Source: Streptomyces sp. NBC_00425
GTDB lineage: Bacteria; Actinomycetota; Actinomycetes; Streptomycetales; Streptomycetaceae
DNA: 64,000 nucleotides
Reading direction: 5' to 3'
Assembly (NCBI RefSeq): GCF_036030735.1
Contig: NZ_CP107928.1
Coordinates: forward strand, 5,518,001 to 5,582,000
The position numbers and the translations under genes were made by a program. Position 1 is the first letter of the stretch, and each line of letters starts with the position of its first letter. The notes below the pieces were generated by a model that did not search any database, was not told the DNA's origin, and saw nothing but the letters and a program-made list of their open reading frames with translations. Of this stretch, positions 39,609 through 48,381 are shown piece after piece.

Positions 39609-41390
39609 TCAGGCGACGGTGGTGGTGACGCTCGCCCCGGCTTCCGCGCCGCGACGTTCGTGGTCCCGGGCGAGGAGGAGGTAGCTGCTCGCGGTCCAGG
39701 TGTAGGCGCGGTCGCGCAGTCCCTCGCCGGTCAGGGCGTCGAAGTTCTCGGCGAAGCCCGAGGACTCGCACAGGGCGCGGAAGCGGGCGCTGATCTCGTC
39801 CGCGAGGCGAACGTGCCCGGCGCGGCGCAGGCCGTCCTCGACGAGCACGGTGGCCGGGGCCCAGATGGGGCCGCGCCAGTAGCCGTCGGGCTCGTAGTGC
39901 GGGGAGCCGGGGTGTTCGGTGGCCAGGCCGAACGCGGTGAGGTGGGCCTCGATCCGTTCGGCCAGCCGGTCGCGGACCGCGGCGGGCAGCCGGTCGCCGA
40001 GCACGATCGGCATCAGGTCGAGCAGGCTGGCGCTGGGGGTGCGGGCTCCGCCGTGGGCCGGGCGGCTCAGGAACCGTTCGCCGTCCCACAGTTCGTCGAG
40101 CAGGGCCGCCTGGAGGTCGTCGGCGGTGGCGGCGCGCCGCCGGGCGTCCTCGGGGAAGCCCAGTTCCTCGGCCAGCCGGGCCAGTTCGTCGAGTTGCAGG
40201 ATCAGCAGGGCGGTGAGGTCGGCGGTGACGGCGAGACGCCCCGGGTCGAAGGTGGTGGCGTTGTCCCAGCCGCTGTCGTTGCCGTGCTGATAGTGGGGCA
40301 GGGCGGTGTCGGGTGCGCGCCGCGCGGTGAGCCAGAAGTCCGTCCAGCGGGTGAGCCGGTCGTACGCCTCGGTCAGCTGGGCTCGGGTGAGCGGCTCGGG
40401 GAGCCGTCGGCGCAGGTTGCCGAGGGCCCAGCCGTGGATGGGCGGTTTGACGAAGTTGTAGAGGACCTCGGAGTGGGTGACGGAGTCGGGGAGCGCGCCG
40501 GCGGCGTCCTGGTGGTCGAAGGGGAGGGAGTACTGGTCCCAGGCCAGCTCGGGACAACCCGGCGCCAGGGCGAGGGCGTTGAAGCAGTGGTCCCAGCTCC
40601 ACACCTTGTCCATCCAGTGCTTGGACATCAGCACGGCGGGCCGGGTGACGAGTCCGGCCGGGAGCACGGTCGCCGACCACACCACGTAGGCGGCGAGTTC
40701 GGCGGCCGGGGTGGCCTCCGAGCGCCAGGGCGCGACGGTGCCGGCGAAGCCGGCGAACAGCTGGCGCGCCGCCTCCCGGACCTCGCCGAACGTCGCCGGG
40801 GAGTGGAAGGGCGGTCGTGCGGTCTCGTGTTCCTCGATCGCGATCTCCCACGAGCCGTCGGCCCCGGCGGCGACCGTCAGACCGCGGTCGCCGTCGCCCA
40901 GCGCCTGGGATCCCAAGACGGCGGTGACCGTGCCCGACAGCACGGTGATCCGGTAGCGGCGGCCGGTCTCGTAGGAGGTGAACACGTGCGCGCCGTCCAC
41001 CGGATCGCGGTAGAAGTAGGTCCCGCCGAAGGGGGTCAGGGCGTGCGCCGCCGCGGTGACCCGCAGGTCCAGTCCCTCGCCCCGCACGCGCACGGTGTCG
41101 GGCGACTCGTAGGCGAGGTCCACCCGCCCGGCCGCGCCGCTCCAGCCGAGCAGGCCCGGCGTCGCCTCGACGGAGGTCTCCGCCCGCTCGCCCGTCGCCG
41201 CGTCGAGGGGAACGAGGCGCAGGACGGCGTGCATGCCGTTCTGGTGCGAGACGAGGTGGAGGTCCTCGGCGAGCGTCCGCTCCGCCAGCACGGGGGAGAC
41301 GCCGAACCAGGAGCCGTGGGTGCTGAAGGGTATGTCGAGGACGGAGAAGGCCGGGCCGGCCGGTGCGGCGGTCATGGAGGCGGCACTCAT
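39609..41390 (-). CDS. GH63/MGH1-like glucosidase
   Basis: A 593-residue protein without a signal peptide, so cytoplasmic. The N-terminal 220 residues are a beta-sandwich; the rest is an (alpha/alpha)6 barrel with KHWMDKVWSWDHCFNALALA, GNDSGWDNATTFDPG and YWRGPIWAPATVLV, the motifs of GH63/GH37-like glucosidases and related mannosylglycerate hydrolases. WDHCF and GWDNATTFD carry candidate catalytic acids. It lies between the ABC importer and the secreted hydrolase on the same strand and probably cleaves the imported oligosaccharide. No clear ribosome binding site precedes ATG 41390. Confidence 0.82.
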   Translation of the reverse strand: MSAASMTAAPAGPAFSVLDIPFSTHGSWFGVSPVLAERTLAEDLHLVSHQNGMHAVLRLVPLDAATGERAETSVEATPGLLGWSGAAGRVDLAYESPDTVRVRGEGLDLRVTAAAHALTPFGGTYFYRDPVDGAHVFTSYETGRRYRITVLSGTVTAVLGSQALGDGDRGLTVAAGADGSWEIAIEEHETARPPFHSPATFGEVREAARQLFAGFAGTVAPWRSEATPAAELAAYVVWSATVLPAGLVTRPAVLMSKHWMDKVWSWDHCFNALALAPGCPELAWDQYSLPFDHQDAAGALPDSVTHSEVLYNFVKPPIHGWALGNLRRRLPEPLTRAQLTEAYDRLTRWTDFWLTARRAPDTALPHYQHGNDSGWDNATTFDPGRLAVTADLTALLILQLDELARLAEELGFPEDARRRAATADDLQAALLDELWDGERFLSRPAHGGARTPSASLLDLMPIVLGDRLPAAVRDRLAERIEAHLTAFGLATEHPGSPHYEPDGYWRGPIWAPATVLVEDGLRRAGHVRLADEISARFRALCESSGFAENFDALTGEGLRDRAYTWTASSYLLLARDHERRGAEAGASVTTTVA

Positions 41391-41498
41391 TTCTTGTGCG
41401 GGGGCGGTCGGCGGTTCGCGGTTCGCGGTTCGCCGGACGGGGCGACGGTGCTCGCGCGGCGGCTCGTGGGGAGCGCGGCGACACGGGTGGTGCCGGGG

Positions 41499-42341
41499 TC
41501 AGTCCTTGACCGCGCCGGCGGTCACGCCGGCGGCGACGTAGCGCTGGGCCAGGACGAGGATGACCGCGGCCGGCAGCGAGGCCACGACGGCGGTGGCCAT
41601 GATGGCGTTCCACTGCTGGTTGTTGTTGCCGATGTAGTGGTAGATGCCGAGGGTGATCGGCTCGTGGGCGCCGCCGTTGACGAGCGTGCTGGCGAAGACG
41701 AAGTCGGACCACGACCACAGGAAGGCGAACAGGGACACCGTGACCACGGAGTTGCGGCTCATCGGCAGGACGATCGCCCAGAACGTGCGCAGTGGTCCGG
41801 CCCCGTCCGTCTTCGCGGCCTGCAGCAGTTCGCCGGGGATGCCGGACATGAACGCGGTGAAGATGAGGACGGCGAACGGGACGGCCAGCGTGGAGTCGGC
41901 GACGATCAGGCCGGGCACGGACTGGAGCATGCCGAGCTGCAGGTAGATGGCGTAGAAGCCCATCGCCATGATGATGCCGGGGATCATCTGGGCGGCCAGC
42001 AGCACGAAGTTGAGGATGCCGCGGCCGCGCGGGCGCAGTTTGGCCAGCGCGTAGCCGGCGGGTGCGGCCAGCGCCACGGTCAGGGCCACCGTGCCGAGGC
42101 CGATGACGAGGCTGGTGCCGAGGTAGGGCAGTTGCTGGTCGACGACGGCCCGGTAGCCCTCCAGGGTCGGGTGCGCGGGGAACAGGTCCGGCGGGCTCTT
42201 GCGCATGTCCTGGTCGCGGGTGAAGGACACGTTGAGCATCCAGTAGACCGGGAACAGCATGACCGCGGTCAGCAGCACGCCGACGGCCGTCTTCACCCAG
42301 GTGCGGCGGCGACGGTTCGGGACCGTCCGTGCGTGCGTCAT
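41499..42341 (-). CDS. Carbohydrate ABC transporter permease (MalG type)
   Basis: A 280-residue inner membrane permease with six spans (for example VKTAVGVLLTAVMLFPVYWM at the start and SLVIGLGTVALTVALAAPAG). The EAA loop that contacts the ATPase is present (ELLQAAKTDGAGPLRTFWAI, then VLPM). It starts in an ATGA overlap with the preceding permease gene (42338-42341). No ATPase gene is present; in Streptomyces a shared MsiK-type ATPase usually serves such importers. Confidence 0.92.
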   Translation of the reverse strand: MTHARTVPNRRRRTWVKTAVGVLLTAVMLFPVYWMLNVSFTRDQDMRKSPPDLFPAHPTLEGYRAVVDQQLPYLGTSLVIGLGTVALTVALAAPAGYALAKLRPRGRGILNFVLLAAQMIPGIIMAMGFYAIYLQLGMLQSVPGLIVADSTLAVPFAVLIFTAFMSGIPGELLQAAKTDGAGPLRTFWAIVLPMSRNSVVTVSLFAFLWSWSDFVFASTLVNGGAHEPITLGIYHYIGNNNQQWNAIMATAVVASLPAAVILVLAQRYVAAGVTAGAVKD

Positions 42342-43321
42342 GACAGTGCCTGCTTTCGCTGGACCCGGACGTGGATCAGGCCGAAGACCAGGGCGGCGAC
42401 GACCAGCAGGTTGCCGACGGCCGCTCCGGGGCCGAAGGCGGGCAGCAGGTTGCCGAAGCCGAGCCGGTAGGACCAGGTGGCGAAGGTGGTGGACGAGTCG
42501 GCCGGGCCGCCCTTGGTCATGATCCAGATGATGTCGAAGACCTTGAGCGTGTAGACGAGGCCCAGCAGGAGGGTGATCGCGGACACCGGCCGCAGCAGGG
42601 GGAAGGTGATGCGCCAGAAGCGCTGCCAGGCGTTCGCCCCGTCGAGCGCGGCCGCCTCGTACAGGCCGGCGGGGATGGACTGCAGACCGCTGTAGAGCAC
42701 GACGAGGTTGAAGGGGACGCCGATCCAGATGTTCGCGATGATCACCGAGGCCAGCGACCAGGACGGCGAGGTCAGCCAGTTCACCGGACCGATGCCGACG
42801 GCGTGCAGGGCGGCGTTGACGATGCCGGAGTCGCTGTTGAGCATCCACGACCAGGTCGACGCCGACACGATGAGCGGCAGCAGCCACGGCACCAGGAACA
42901 GCGCCCGCAAGGTGGCGGAGAGCCGGAAGCTCTGGTTGAAGAAGACGGCGAGCGCCAGGCCGATCGCGTACTGGAAGACCAGGCACACCGCGGTGAACGC
43001 CGCCGTGTGCAGCAGCGCCGGAGCGAACGTCGGGTCGTCGAACACGATCCGGTAGTTGGCCAGGCCCGTGAACGGCGCGTCACCCCGGACGAAGGAACGC
43101 ACGGTGTAGTGGCGCAGGCTCAGGTCGATGTTGCGGTAGAGCGGATAGGCGTAGAAGAGGACGAGGTAGAGGGTCACCGGGGTGAGGAACGCCCAGGCGG
43201 CCCACTGCGGGGAGGCGGGACGACGCCGGGCCGGGGTGCGGGCCGGGGGCGGGGCGACGGTCGCCGCCCCGTTCCGGTCGCGTACCGGCCGGCGGTCCGG
43301 CGACGTTGTCGTGTGCTTCAT
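42338..43321 (-). CDS. Carbohydrate ABC transporter permease (MalF type)
   Basis: A 327-residue permease. A polar N-terminus rich in R and P (about 35 residues) leads to six membrane spans starting with WAAWAFLTPVTLYLVLFYAY. The EAA loop reads AGLYEAAALDGANAWQRFWR, then ITFPLLRP. It pairs with the MalG-type permease to form the membrane channel for the solute-binding protein encoded upstream. Confidence 0.92.
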   Translation of the reverse strand: MKHTTTSPDRRPVRDRNGAATVAPPPARTPARRRPASPQWAAWAFLTPVTLYLVLFYAYPLYRNIDLSLRHYTVRSFVRGDAPFTGLANYRIVFDDPTFAPALLHTAAFTAVCLVFQYAIGLALAVFFNQSFRLSATLRALFLVPWLLPLIVSASTWSWMLNSDSGIVNAALHAVGIGPVNWLTSPSWSLASVIIANIWIGVPFNLVVLYSGLQSIPAGLYEAAALDGANAWQRFWRITFPLLRPVSAITLLLGLVYTLKVFDIIWIMTKGGPADSSTTFATWSYRLGFGNLLPAFGPGAAVGNLLVVAALVFGLIHVRVQRKQALS

Positions 43322-43340
43322 CGGCTGGCCGGGGTCCTGG

Positions 43341-44588
43341 TCACTTGGCGGCGGCGGACTGGGCTGCGGTCAGCGCGTCCTTCGGCGACGCCGACCCGCT
43401 GAGAGCGGACTGCACGGCCTTCCACAACTGCTCCGAGATCTTGGGGTATTTGGTGCCCAGGTCGTCACTGGTGCGTCCCTTGGCGGCGTGCACCGCGTCG
43501 ACCCAGGGCCCCAGTCCGGGGTCGGCCGCGACCTGCTTGGCCTGGACCTCGGCGGTGGGAGCCACGTAGGACAGCGTCGTGTCGGTGGCGAGCAGGTTCT
43601 GGCTGCTGCTCAGGCAGGACACCAGCTTCTGCGTGGTGGCGTAGCGGCCGGTGTCGTCCTGCACCGGGACGGTGACGAACTCGCCGCCCGTCGGTGCCGC
43701 GGCGTCTCCTCCGGTGGCGGCGGGGACGGGGATGACGCCGTAGTCGAAGCCGGCCTTCGCGGCGCCCGCGAGCTGCCACGTGCCGTTCTCCGCGAACGCG
43801 TAGTCGCCGGTCGCGAACTCCTGCCAACTGGTCGTCTGGGTGTTGTTGATCACCGAGTTGGGGGCGTAGCCCTTGTCCAGCCAGCCCTTCCAGAGCGCCA
43901 GCGCGGAGACCGCCTGGTCGGAGTCGAGTGCGGTCAGCTGGGCTCCGGCGCCCCAGTACCAGGGCAGGAACTGGAAGCTGCCCTCCTCCGTGCCGATCGC
44001 GGAGAACGTGATGCCCTTCTTGCCCGCCGTCTTGACCTTCGCCAGCGCCGCCGTCAGCGACTTCCAGTCCTTGACCGAGGAGACGTCCACCCCGGCCGCC
44101 TTCAGCACCGCCTTGTTGTAGTACAGGGCGAGGGTGTTGGCGCCGATGGGCGTGCCGTAGGTCTTCCCCCCCGACTGGCCCGCCGCGAGCAGGTTGTGGT
44201 CGACCTTCGAGACGTCCAGCTTCGTGTCGTCCGTGGAGGTCAGCACGCCCGCCTCCGCCAGGGTCGACACCACCGGGTTGTCGACGATGAGGACGTCCGC
44301 GGAGTTGCCCTGCTGCGCCGCCAGCAGCGCCTTGTTCGTCAGGTCACCGGTGTCGAACGCGGTCCGCTTGACCTTCACGCCGGCCTTGGCGCCGCAGCCG
44401 TCCAGCAGCTTCGCCCACGCCGAGCTCTTGTCGAACTGGGGGTAGGGGTCCCAGATGGTGAACGTGCCGCCGTCCGAGCCCTTCGTGGACGTGCCGCTCG
44501 CTCCGGAGGAGCACGCGGTGGCGCCGGCGGTGACGGCGACGACGGTCAGGACTGCGGCGGTGAGACGCCGTCCGGCGGATCTGTTCAT
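43341..44588 (-). CDS. Sugar ABC transporter solute-binding lipoprotein
   Basis: A 415-residue type 1 extracellular solute-binding protein. The signal sequence ends in a lipobox-like AGATAC with Cys26 as lipid attachment site, followed by a serine/glycine-rich linker. The body shows the family pattern (GTFTIWDPYPQFDKSSAWAK, ADVLIVDNPVVSTLAEAG, YGTPIGANTLALYYNKAVLK). It is the first gene of the ABC operon, behind a leader containing four near-identical short inverted repeats. Confidence 0.92.
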   Translation of the reverse strand: MNRSAGRRLTAAVLTVVAVTAGATACSSGASGTSTKGSDGGTFTIWDPYPQFDKSSAWAKLLDGCGAKAGVKVKRTAFDTGDLTNKALLAAQQGNSADVLIVDNPVVSTLAEAGVLTSTDDTKLDVSKVDHNLLAAGQSGGKTYGTPIGANTLALYYNKAVLKAAGVDVSSVKDWKSLTAALAKVKTAGKKGITFSAIGTEEGSFQFLPWYWGAGAQLTALDSDQAVSALALWKGWLDKGYAPNSVINNTQTTSWQEFATGDYAFAENGTWQLAGAAKAGFDYGVIPVPAATGGDAAAPTGGEFVTVPVQDDTGRYATTQKLVSCLSSSQNLLATDTTLSYVAPTAEVQAKQVAADPGLGPWVDAVHAAKGRTSDDLGTKYPKISEQLWKAVQSALSGSASPKDALTAAQSAAAK

Positions 44589-44609
44589 GGCGTGTCCTCA
44601 ATGGTTTTC

Positions 44610-44696
44610 GGCACGGGTGTGCCCTGGGATCGGCACGGATGTGCCCGGGAGATCGGCACAGACATGGGTGTGCCGTGAGAGCGGCACGGGTGTGCC
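44610..44696. repeat. Four tandem GGCAC...GTGCC repeats in the operon leader
   Basis: GGCACGGGTGTGCC occurs at 44610-44623 and 44683-44696, a G-to-A version at 44632-44645 and a version with a 10-base centre at 44655-44674. Spacing is about 22 bp, two helical turns. Each unit is an inverted repeat GGCAC/GTGCC. They lie 22-108 bp before the solute-binding gene. No equivalent is seen elsewhere in the window. Confidence 0.7.
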
Positions 44697-44830
44697 GGGG
44701 AAGGGGTGATCCGGGGCCGCCGGGTTCACGGAACCCGGGCGGGGAGGGGAGGAGGGAGGAGGGAGGCCGGGGTGACGGCCGGGTGCGGTGGGTGGAGCGG
44801 AGGGCGCCGGCGGGGCGCCCCCGGTGACGG

Positions 44831-45931
44831 CTAGGGGTGCGTGGAGGCCGCGGGGTCCGCTCCCCGCTCGGCGGGAGTGGCTTCGGCGGGGCCGGGTCCG
44901 GCGGGTCCGGGTCCGGCGGAGGTGGGTCCGGCGGGTGCGGTGCTGGCCCGCAGCGAGATCGGCGGTGCGAGGAGGTGGTGCCGGGCTGGTGTGTCGGGGT
45001 GGTCGAGCCGTTCCACGAGCAGGTCGACGGCCAGGCGGCCCATCTGCTCCGCCGGCACGTCGGCCGCCGTGAGCTGCGGCGTCACCGTCTCCGCCCACCG
45101 GCCGGCCACGACCCCGGTGACGGAGAAGTCACGCGGCACATGACGGCCGGCCTGCGCCAGGCCTCGGTAGAGGCCGCCGAGCGCGGCCTCGTTCAGCGTG
45201 ACCAGCGCCGTGGTGGCGGGATCGTCGTGCAGGATCCGCTCCAGGCAGGCGAGACCCGAGGCGGCGTCGTCACCGCAGCAGTACGTCCTGACGGTGAGGC
45301 CGCGTTCCGCGGCGGCCTTGGTGAACCCGTCGAGACCCCGGTGGGCCGATTCGTAGCCGGCCCGCAGCAGCTGCTCGGGCCGGTTGACGAAGGCGACCCT
45401 GCGGTGGCCCAGGTCCGCGAGGTGGTGCACACAGGCCGCCGCCAGCGCCGTGTGGTCCAGGCCCACCCACCAGCTGCCCTGCGGGTGGGCGGTGCGGCCG
45501 ATGGCGACGGAGGGGAAGTCCAGCGCGGTGAGGTGGTCGAGCCGGTCGTCCTGCAGCCGGATCTCCATCAGGATCGCTCCGTCGACCCGCCGTTCGCCGA
45601 GCAGCCGCTGGAACGAGCGGTCGCTGTCCATGCCGCTCGGCGAGAGCAGCACGTCGTAGTCGTAGGCCGCGGCGGCCTCCGTCACGCTGCCGATGAAGTC
45701 CAGCTGCATGCCGGTGTAGTGGTTGCCGGCGGGCGGGAAGACCAGACCGATGGTGTTGGTCCGGCCGTTGGCCAGGGCCCGCGCACTCGCGTTGGGCTGG
45801 TAGCCCAGCTCGTCGATGACCCGCTGGATCTTGTCGCGGGTCTCCTCGGACACGGGGCGCTTCCCGCTGAGGGCGTACGACACGGTGCTCCGCGAGACAC
45901 CGGCCCGCTTGGCGATCTCACCGATGTTCAC
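44831..45931 (-). CDS. LacI family transcriptional regulator
   Basis: A 366-residue repressor from GTG 45931, selected because AGGAG precedes it and the helix-turn-helix begins at once (NIGEIAKRAGVSRSTVSYAL, then SGKRPVSEETRDKIQRVIDE). A periplasmic-binding-protein-like sugar domain follows (RTNTIGLVFPPAGNHYTGMQ). The last 30 residues are a low-complexity tail of P, A, G and T. It likely represses the ABC/hydrolase operon downstream and itself through TCGAA-TTCGA palindromes nearby and is released by the imported sugar. Confidence 0.9.
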   Translation of the reverse strand: MNIGEIAKRAGVSRSTVSYALSGKRPVSEETRDKIQRVIDELGYQPNASARALANGRTNTIGLVFPPAGNHYTGMQLDFIGSVTEAAAAYDYDVLLSPSGMDSDRSFQRLLGERRVDGAILMEIRLQDDRLDHLTALDFPSVAIGRTAHPQGSWWVGLDHTALAAACVHHLADLGHRRVAFVNRPEQLLRAGYESAHRGLDGFTKAAAERGLTVRTYCCGDDAASGLACLERILHDDPATTALVTLNEAALGGLYRGLAQAGRHVPRDFSVTGVVAGRWAETVTPQLTAADVPAEQMGRLAVDLLVERLDHPDTPARHHLLAPPISLRASTAPAGPTSAGPGPAGPGPAEATPAERGADPAASTHP

Positions 45932-45951
45932 GGGACTCCTTGCCGGGTTGA

Positions 45952-46016
45952 TCGAATCGGTTCGACTGTTCCGGGGAACGACCGCGGCCGGGTGGCCGTT
46001 CATCGAACCGGTTCGC
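45952..46016. promoter_or_regulatory. Two LacI-type operators upstream of the regulator gene
   Basis: TCGAATCGGTTCGA (45952-45965) and TCGAACCGGTTCGC (46003-46016) are 51 bp apart and centred on a CG step, the LacI-family signature. They lie 20-85 bp before the LacI start, well placed for autoregulation and looping. Confidence 0.7.
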
Positions 46017-46397
46017 GTGAAGTGAAGGTAGGAGCAACCCGGACGGGTGTCAACGCCTCGCGCCGGATTTCTCGTAACGTCCCGGAAACGTCGGTGGTGG
46101 CGGGGCGCGGCCTGATCCGACAGCGCGTGGACCGCGCCCGCCGCCGGGCCGGGGGATGGTCCGTCGGGCGAAAAGCCCTCGTCCCGGCGGGTGCCCGGCG
46201 CCGTCAGGGAGAGGGGGCGGCGTCGGGGCGGCCCTCGCCGCCGGCCCCGCCAGGCCCGGCTCTGCCCTCAGGTCGACCTCAGGGTCGGCGAGGGACGGCC
46301 TCGGGCGGCGTCCGGTGGCGGAGGGTCCCGTGGGAGGGCCCCGTGGGAGGGGTCGCGTCCGGAGTGTTGTCGGCCGGTGGCTCCGGTGCTAGGTTCG

Positions 46398-46411
46398 TCG
46401 AACCGGTTCGA
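46398..46411. promoter_or_regulatory. Third, perfect LacI-type operator
   Basis: TCGAACCGGTTCGA is a perfect 14-bp palindrome and the best version of the three sites. It lies 467 bp before the LacI start and 170 bp past the end of the IclR-type gene, so it could be a remote looping site or serve an unseen transcript. Confidence 0.6.
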
Positions 46412-46425
46412 TCGCTGTCACCGTC

Positions 46426-46463
46426 GAGAGCTTTCGAGAGCTGTGAGAGCTTTCGAGAGCTGT
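46426..46463 (+). repeat. Two tandem 19-bp repeats
   Basis: GAGAGCTTTCGAGAGCTGT is present twice head to tail (46426-46444 and 46445-46463). Each copy contains an AGCT..AGCT-like symmetry and a CTTTCGAGAG core. It lies 15 bp after the third operator. No other gene is seen in 46017-46581. Confidence 0.75.
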
Positions 46464-46581
46464 CGTCCGCGCCGAGGCGCCGAGCGCACACAGGCGCGCG
46501 GCGGCTGGGGACAGGGGGCGGGAGGCGGCGAGCGGGAGGCGTGTCGGAAGCGGCTCGGAGCAGTTCGGGAGCGACGGTCCG

Positions 46582-48210
46582 TCAGGTCAGCGGGACGTGG
46601 GTGAAGCGGGCTGCCGTGTGGAGGTCGGCCTCGATGCGTGAGGCCGTCGACCGCAGGGCCGGGAGGACGTCCCGCACGCACTCCTCGGCCGTACGGCGGG
46701 CGACATGCGTGGCCGCGTTCAGGGCGGCGACGGTGCGGCCCGCACGGTCGTGGATCGGGACGGCGATCGCCCGCACCCCCTGTTCGAGTTCCTCGTCCGC
46801 CAGGGCGTACGACGAGGCGGGGTCCGTGGGCGCCGCCAGCAGCACCCGTCCCAGCGATGTCGCGCGGGCGGGCAGTCGTGTGCCGACGCCGACGTCCACG
46901 CTCATGACGTGGCTCGCGGCGGCACGGGCCGTGTACTGGATCTCCTCGCGTGACGCGGTCAGCACCGCCAGCGACGTCGTCTCCCGGACCTCGTCCGCCA
47001 GCGCCGCCATGTGCGCAGCCGCGATCCGGGGGAGCGAGGTGCGGGAGAGCGGCGGGAAGCCGAGGGCGAGGACCCGTGGGGTGAGGGCGAAGGTGCGGGG
47101 GGTGGCCGGTGTCACCAGGCCCAGGTGCTGGTAGGTGATCAGCGCCCGGCGGGCCGTCGCCCGCGCGAGCCCGGTCGCCTTCGCGACCTCGGTGAGGGTG
47201 AGCTCGGCCCTGCCCTCGCCGAACGCCGTCAGGACGGTCAGACCCCGGGCGAGGGACTCGACGAACTCGCGGCCCAGTTCCTGTTTCGACGCCCCCGTCC
47301 AGACGGCCAGTCCCGCGGGCGGCGGGCCGGACTCCGCGGCCGGCGCGCTGCGCAGGTCGTCCTCCATCGCCACGACGGCCGTCCGCAGCCGTGGGAGCAG
47401 GGTGGCGCGCAGATCCTTCGCCGTGTGCCGGCTCGTGTGGCTGACGACGCTCGCCACGCACGCGATCCGCCCGGTGCGCGGGTCGCGGACCGGGACGGAC
47501 ACGGCCACCAGGCCCGGCTCGATCAGCTGGTCGTCCAGGGCGCAGTCCTCGTCCGCGGCCAGGGCCGTCCGGCGGGCGAAGCCGTCGTCGTCCGAGAGTG
47601 CGGGGGGCGGTGGCGGGACGGCCGGGAAGGCCCGGTCGTCCGGGTCCGCCGTGCGGCGGGCGCGCCAGGACCGCCACTCCTCGTCGGTCCACTCGGTGGC
47701 GAACAGCGGTCCCGGCGCGGTGCGTTCGGCCGGCAGCAGGTCGCCGATGCGGAAGCTCAGGGACATCGCGCGGCGGCGGGTCGCCTGGTGGATGAAGCGG
47801 ATGCCGTCGCCGTCGGCGACCGCGAGGGACACGGACTCGTCGAGTTCGTCGGCCAGGGCGTCCGCCCGGGACGACAGCAGCGCCGGCAGGCGCAGGGCAG
47901 CCAGGTAGGCGTTGCCCAGTTCCATGACGCGGGGGGCCAGCACGGCGTCCCGGCCGTCGAGGCGGACGTATCCCATGCGGGCGAGGGTCGCGACGATCCG
48001 GTCGACCGTCGAACGCGCCAGACCTGTGCTCCGCTCCAGTTCGCTCGGACTCGCCGTGCCGCCCGCGTCGGTCAGCCGGCGCAGCACGGCGATTCCGCGG
48101 ATCAGCGGCGTGACCGCCTCCGCCGGAGCGGGCGCGGCGGCCCCGGCGGACGAGGCGGGCGCGCCGGCCCCGGGAGACGGGGCGGGCGCGGGCGTCCTGG
48201 TCGCGGGCAT
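46582..48210 (-). CDS. Tandem double IclR-type regulator
   Basis: A 542-residue fusion of two complete IclR modules. Module 1: helix-turn-helix at about 34-95 (LIRGIAVLRRLTDAGGTASP, STGLARSTVDRIVATLARMG) and effector domain to about 265. Module 2: helix-turn-helix at about 315-375 (LARGLTVLTAFGEGRAELTL, KATGLARATARRALITYQHL) and effector domain to the end. IclR proteins are normally about 250 residues and bind as dimers or tetramers. The second module resembles PcaR/PobR-type regulators of aromatic catabolism, but no such genes are adjacent. An alanine/proline-rich N-terminal arm is extra. Confidence 0.85.
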   Translation of the reverse strand: MPATRTPAPAPSPGAGAPASSAGAAAPAPAEAVTPLIRGIAVLRRLTDAGGTASPSELERSTGLARSTVDRIVATLARMGYVRLDGRDAVLAPRVMELGNAYLAALRLPALLSSRADALADELDESVSLAVADGDGIRFIHQATRRRAMSLSFRIGDLLPAERTAPGPLFATEWTDEEWRSWRARRTADPDDRAFPAVPPPPPALSDDDGFARRTALAADEDCALDDQLIEPGLVAVSVPVRDPRTGRIACVASVVSHTSRHTAKDLRATLLPRLRTAVVAMEDDLRSAPAAESGPPPAGLAVWTGASKQELGREFVESLARGLTVLTAFGEGRAELTLTEVAKATGLARATARRALITYQHLGLVTPATPRTFALTPRVLALGFPPLSRTSLPRIAAAHMAALADEVRETTSLAVLTASREEIQYTARAAASHVMSVDVGVGTRLPARATSLGRVLLAAPTDPASSYALADEELEQGVRAIAVPIHDRAGRTVAALNAATHVARRTAEECVRDVLPALRSTASRIEADLHTAARFTHVPLT

Positions 48211-48381
48211 GCGGTGGGTTCTCCGATACGGGCGGTACGGGGGTGCGGCGCCGGTACGGGGGACCGGGCGCCGCGCACTGCGGGGGTGGCGGGGCGGCCT
48301 GCCTGCCGCCGCGCGGTTGCCGCCCTACGGTAGTCCCGGGGCCGTCCCCTCATCGGCCGGGGCCGACCGGACGTGTCCTGC

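Noticed and set aside
36331..41718. One 1795-codon minus-strand frame spanning two hydrolase genes
   Set aside because: The signal peptide at 39525 shows where the secreted enzyme starts. The part before it is a shadow of the GH63-like gene in another frame.
36406..42470. Very long plus-strand frames over the sugar operon
   Set aside because: They mirror the minus-strand hydrolase and permease genes, which have clear catalytic and EAA motifs. The plus-strand products are valine/glycine-rich without motifs.
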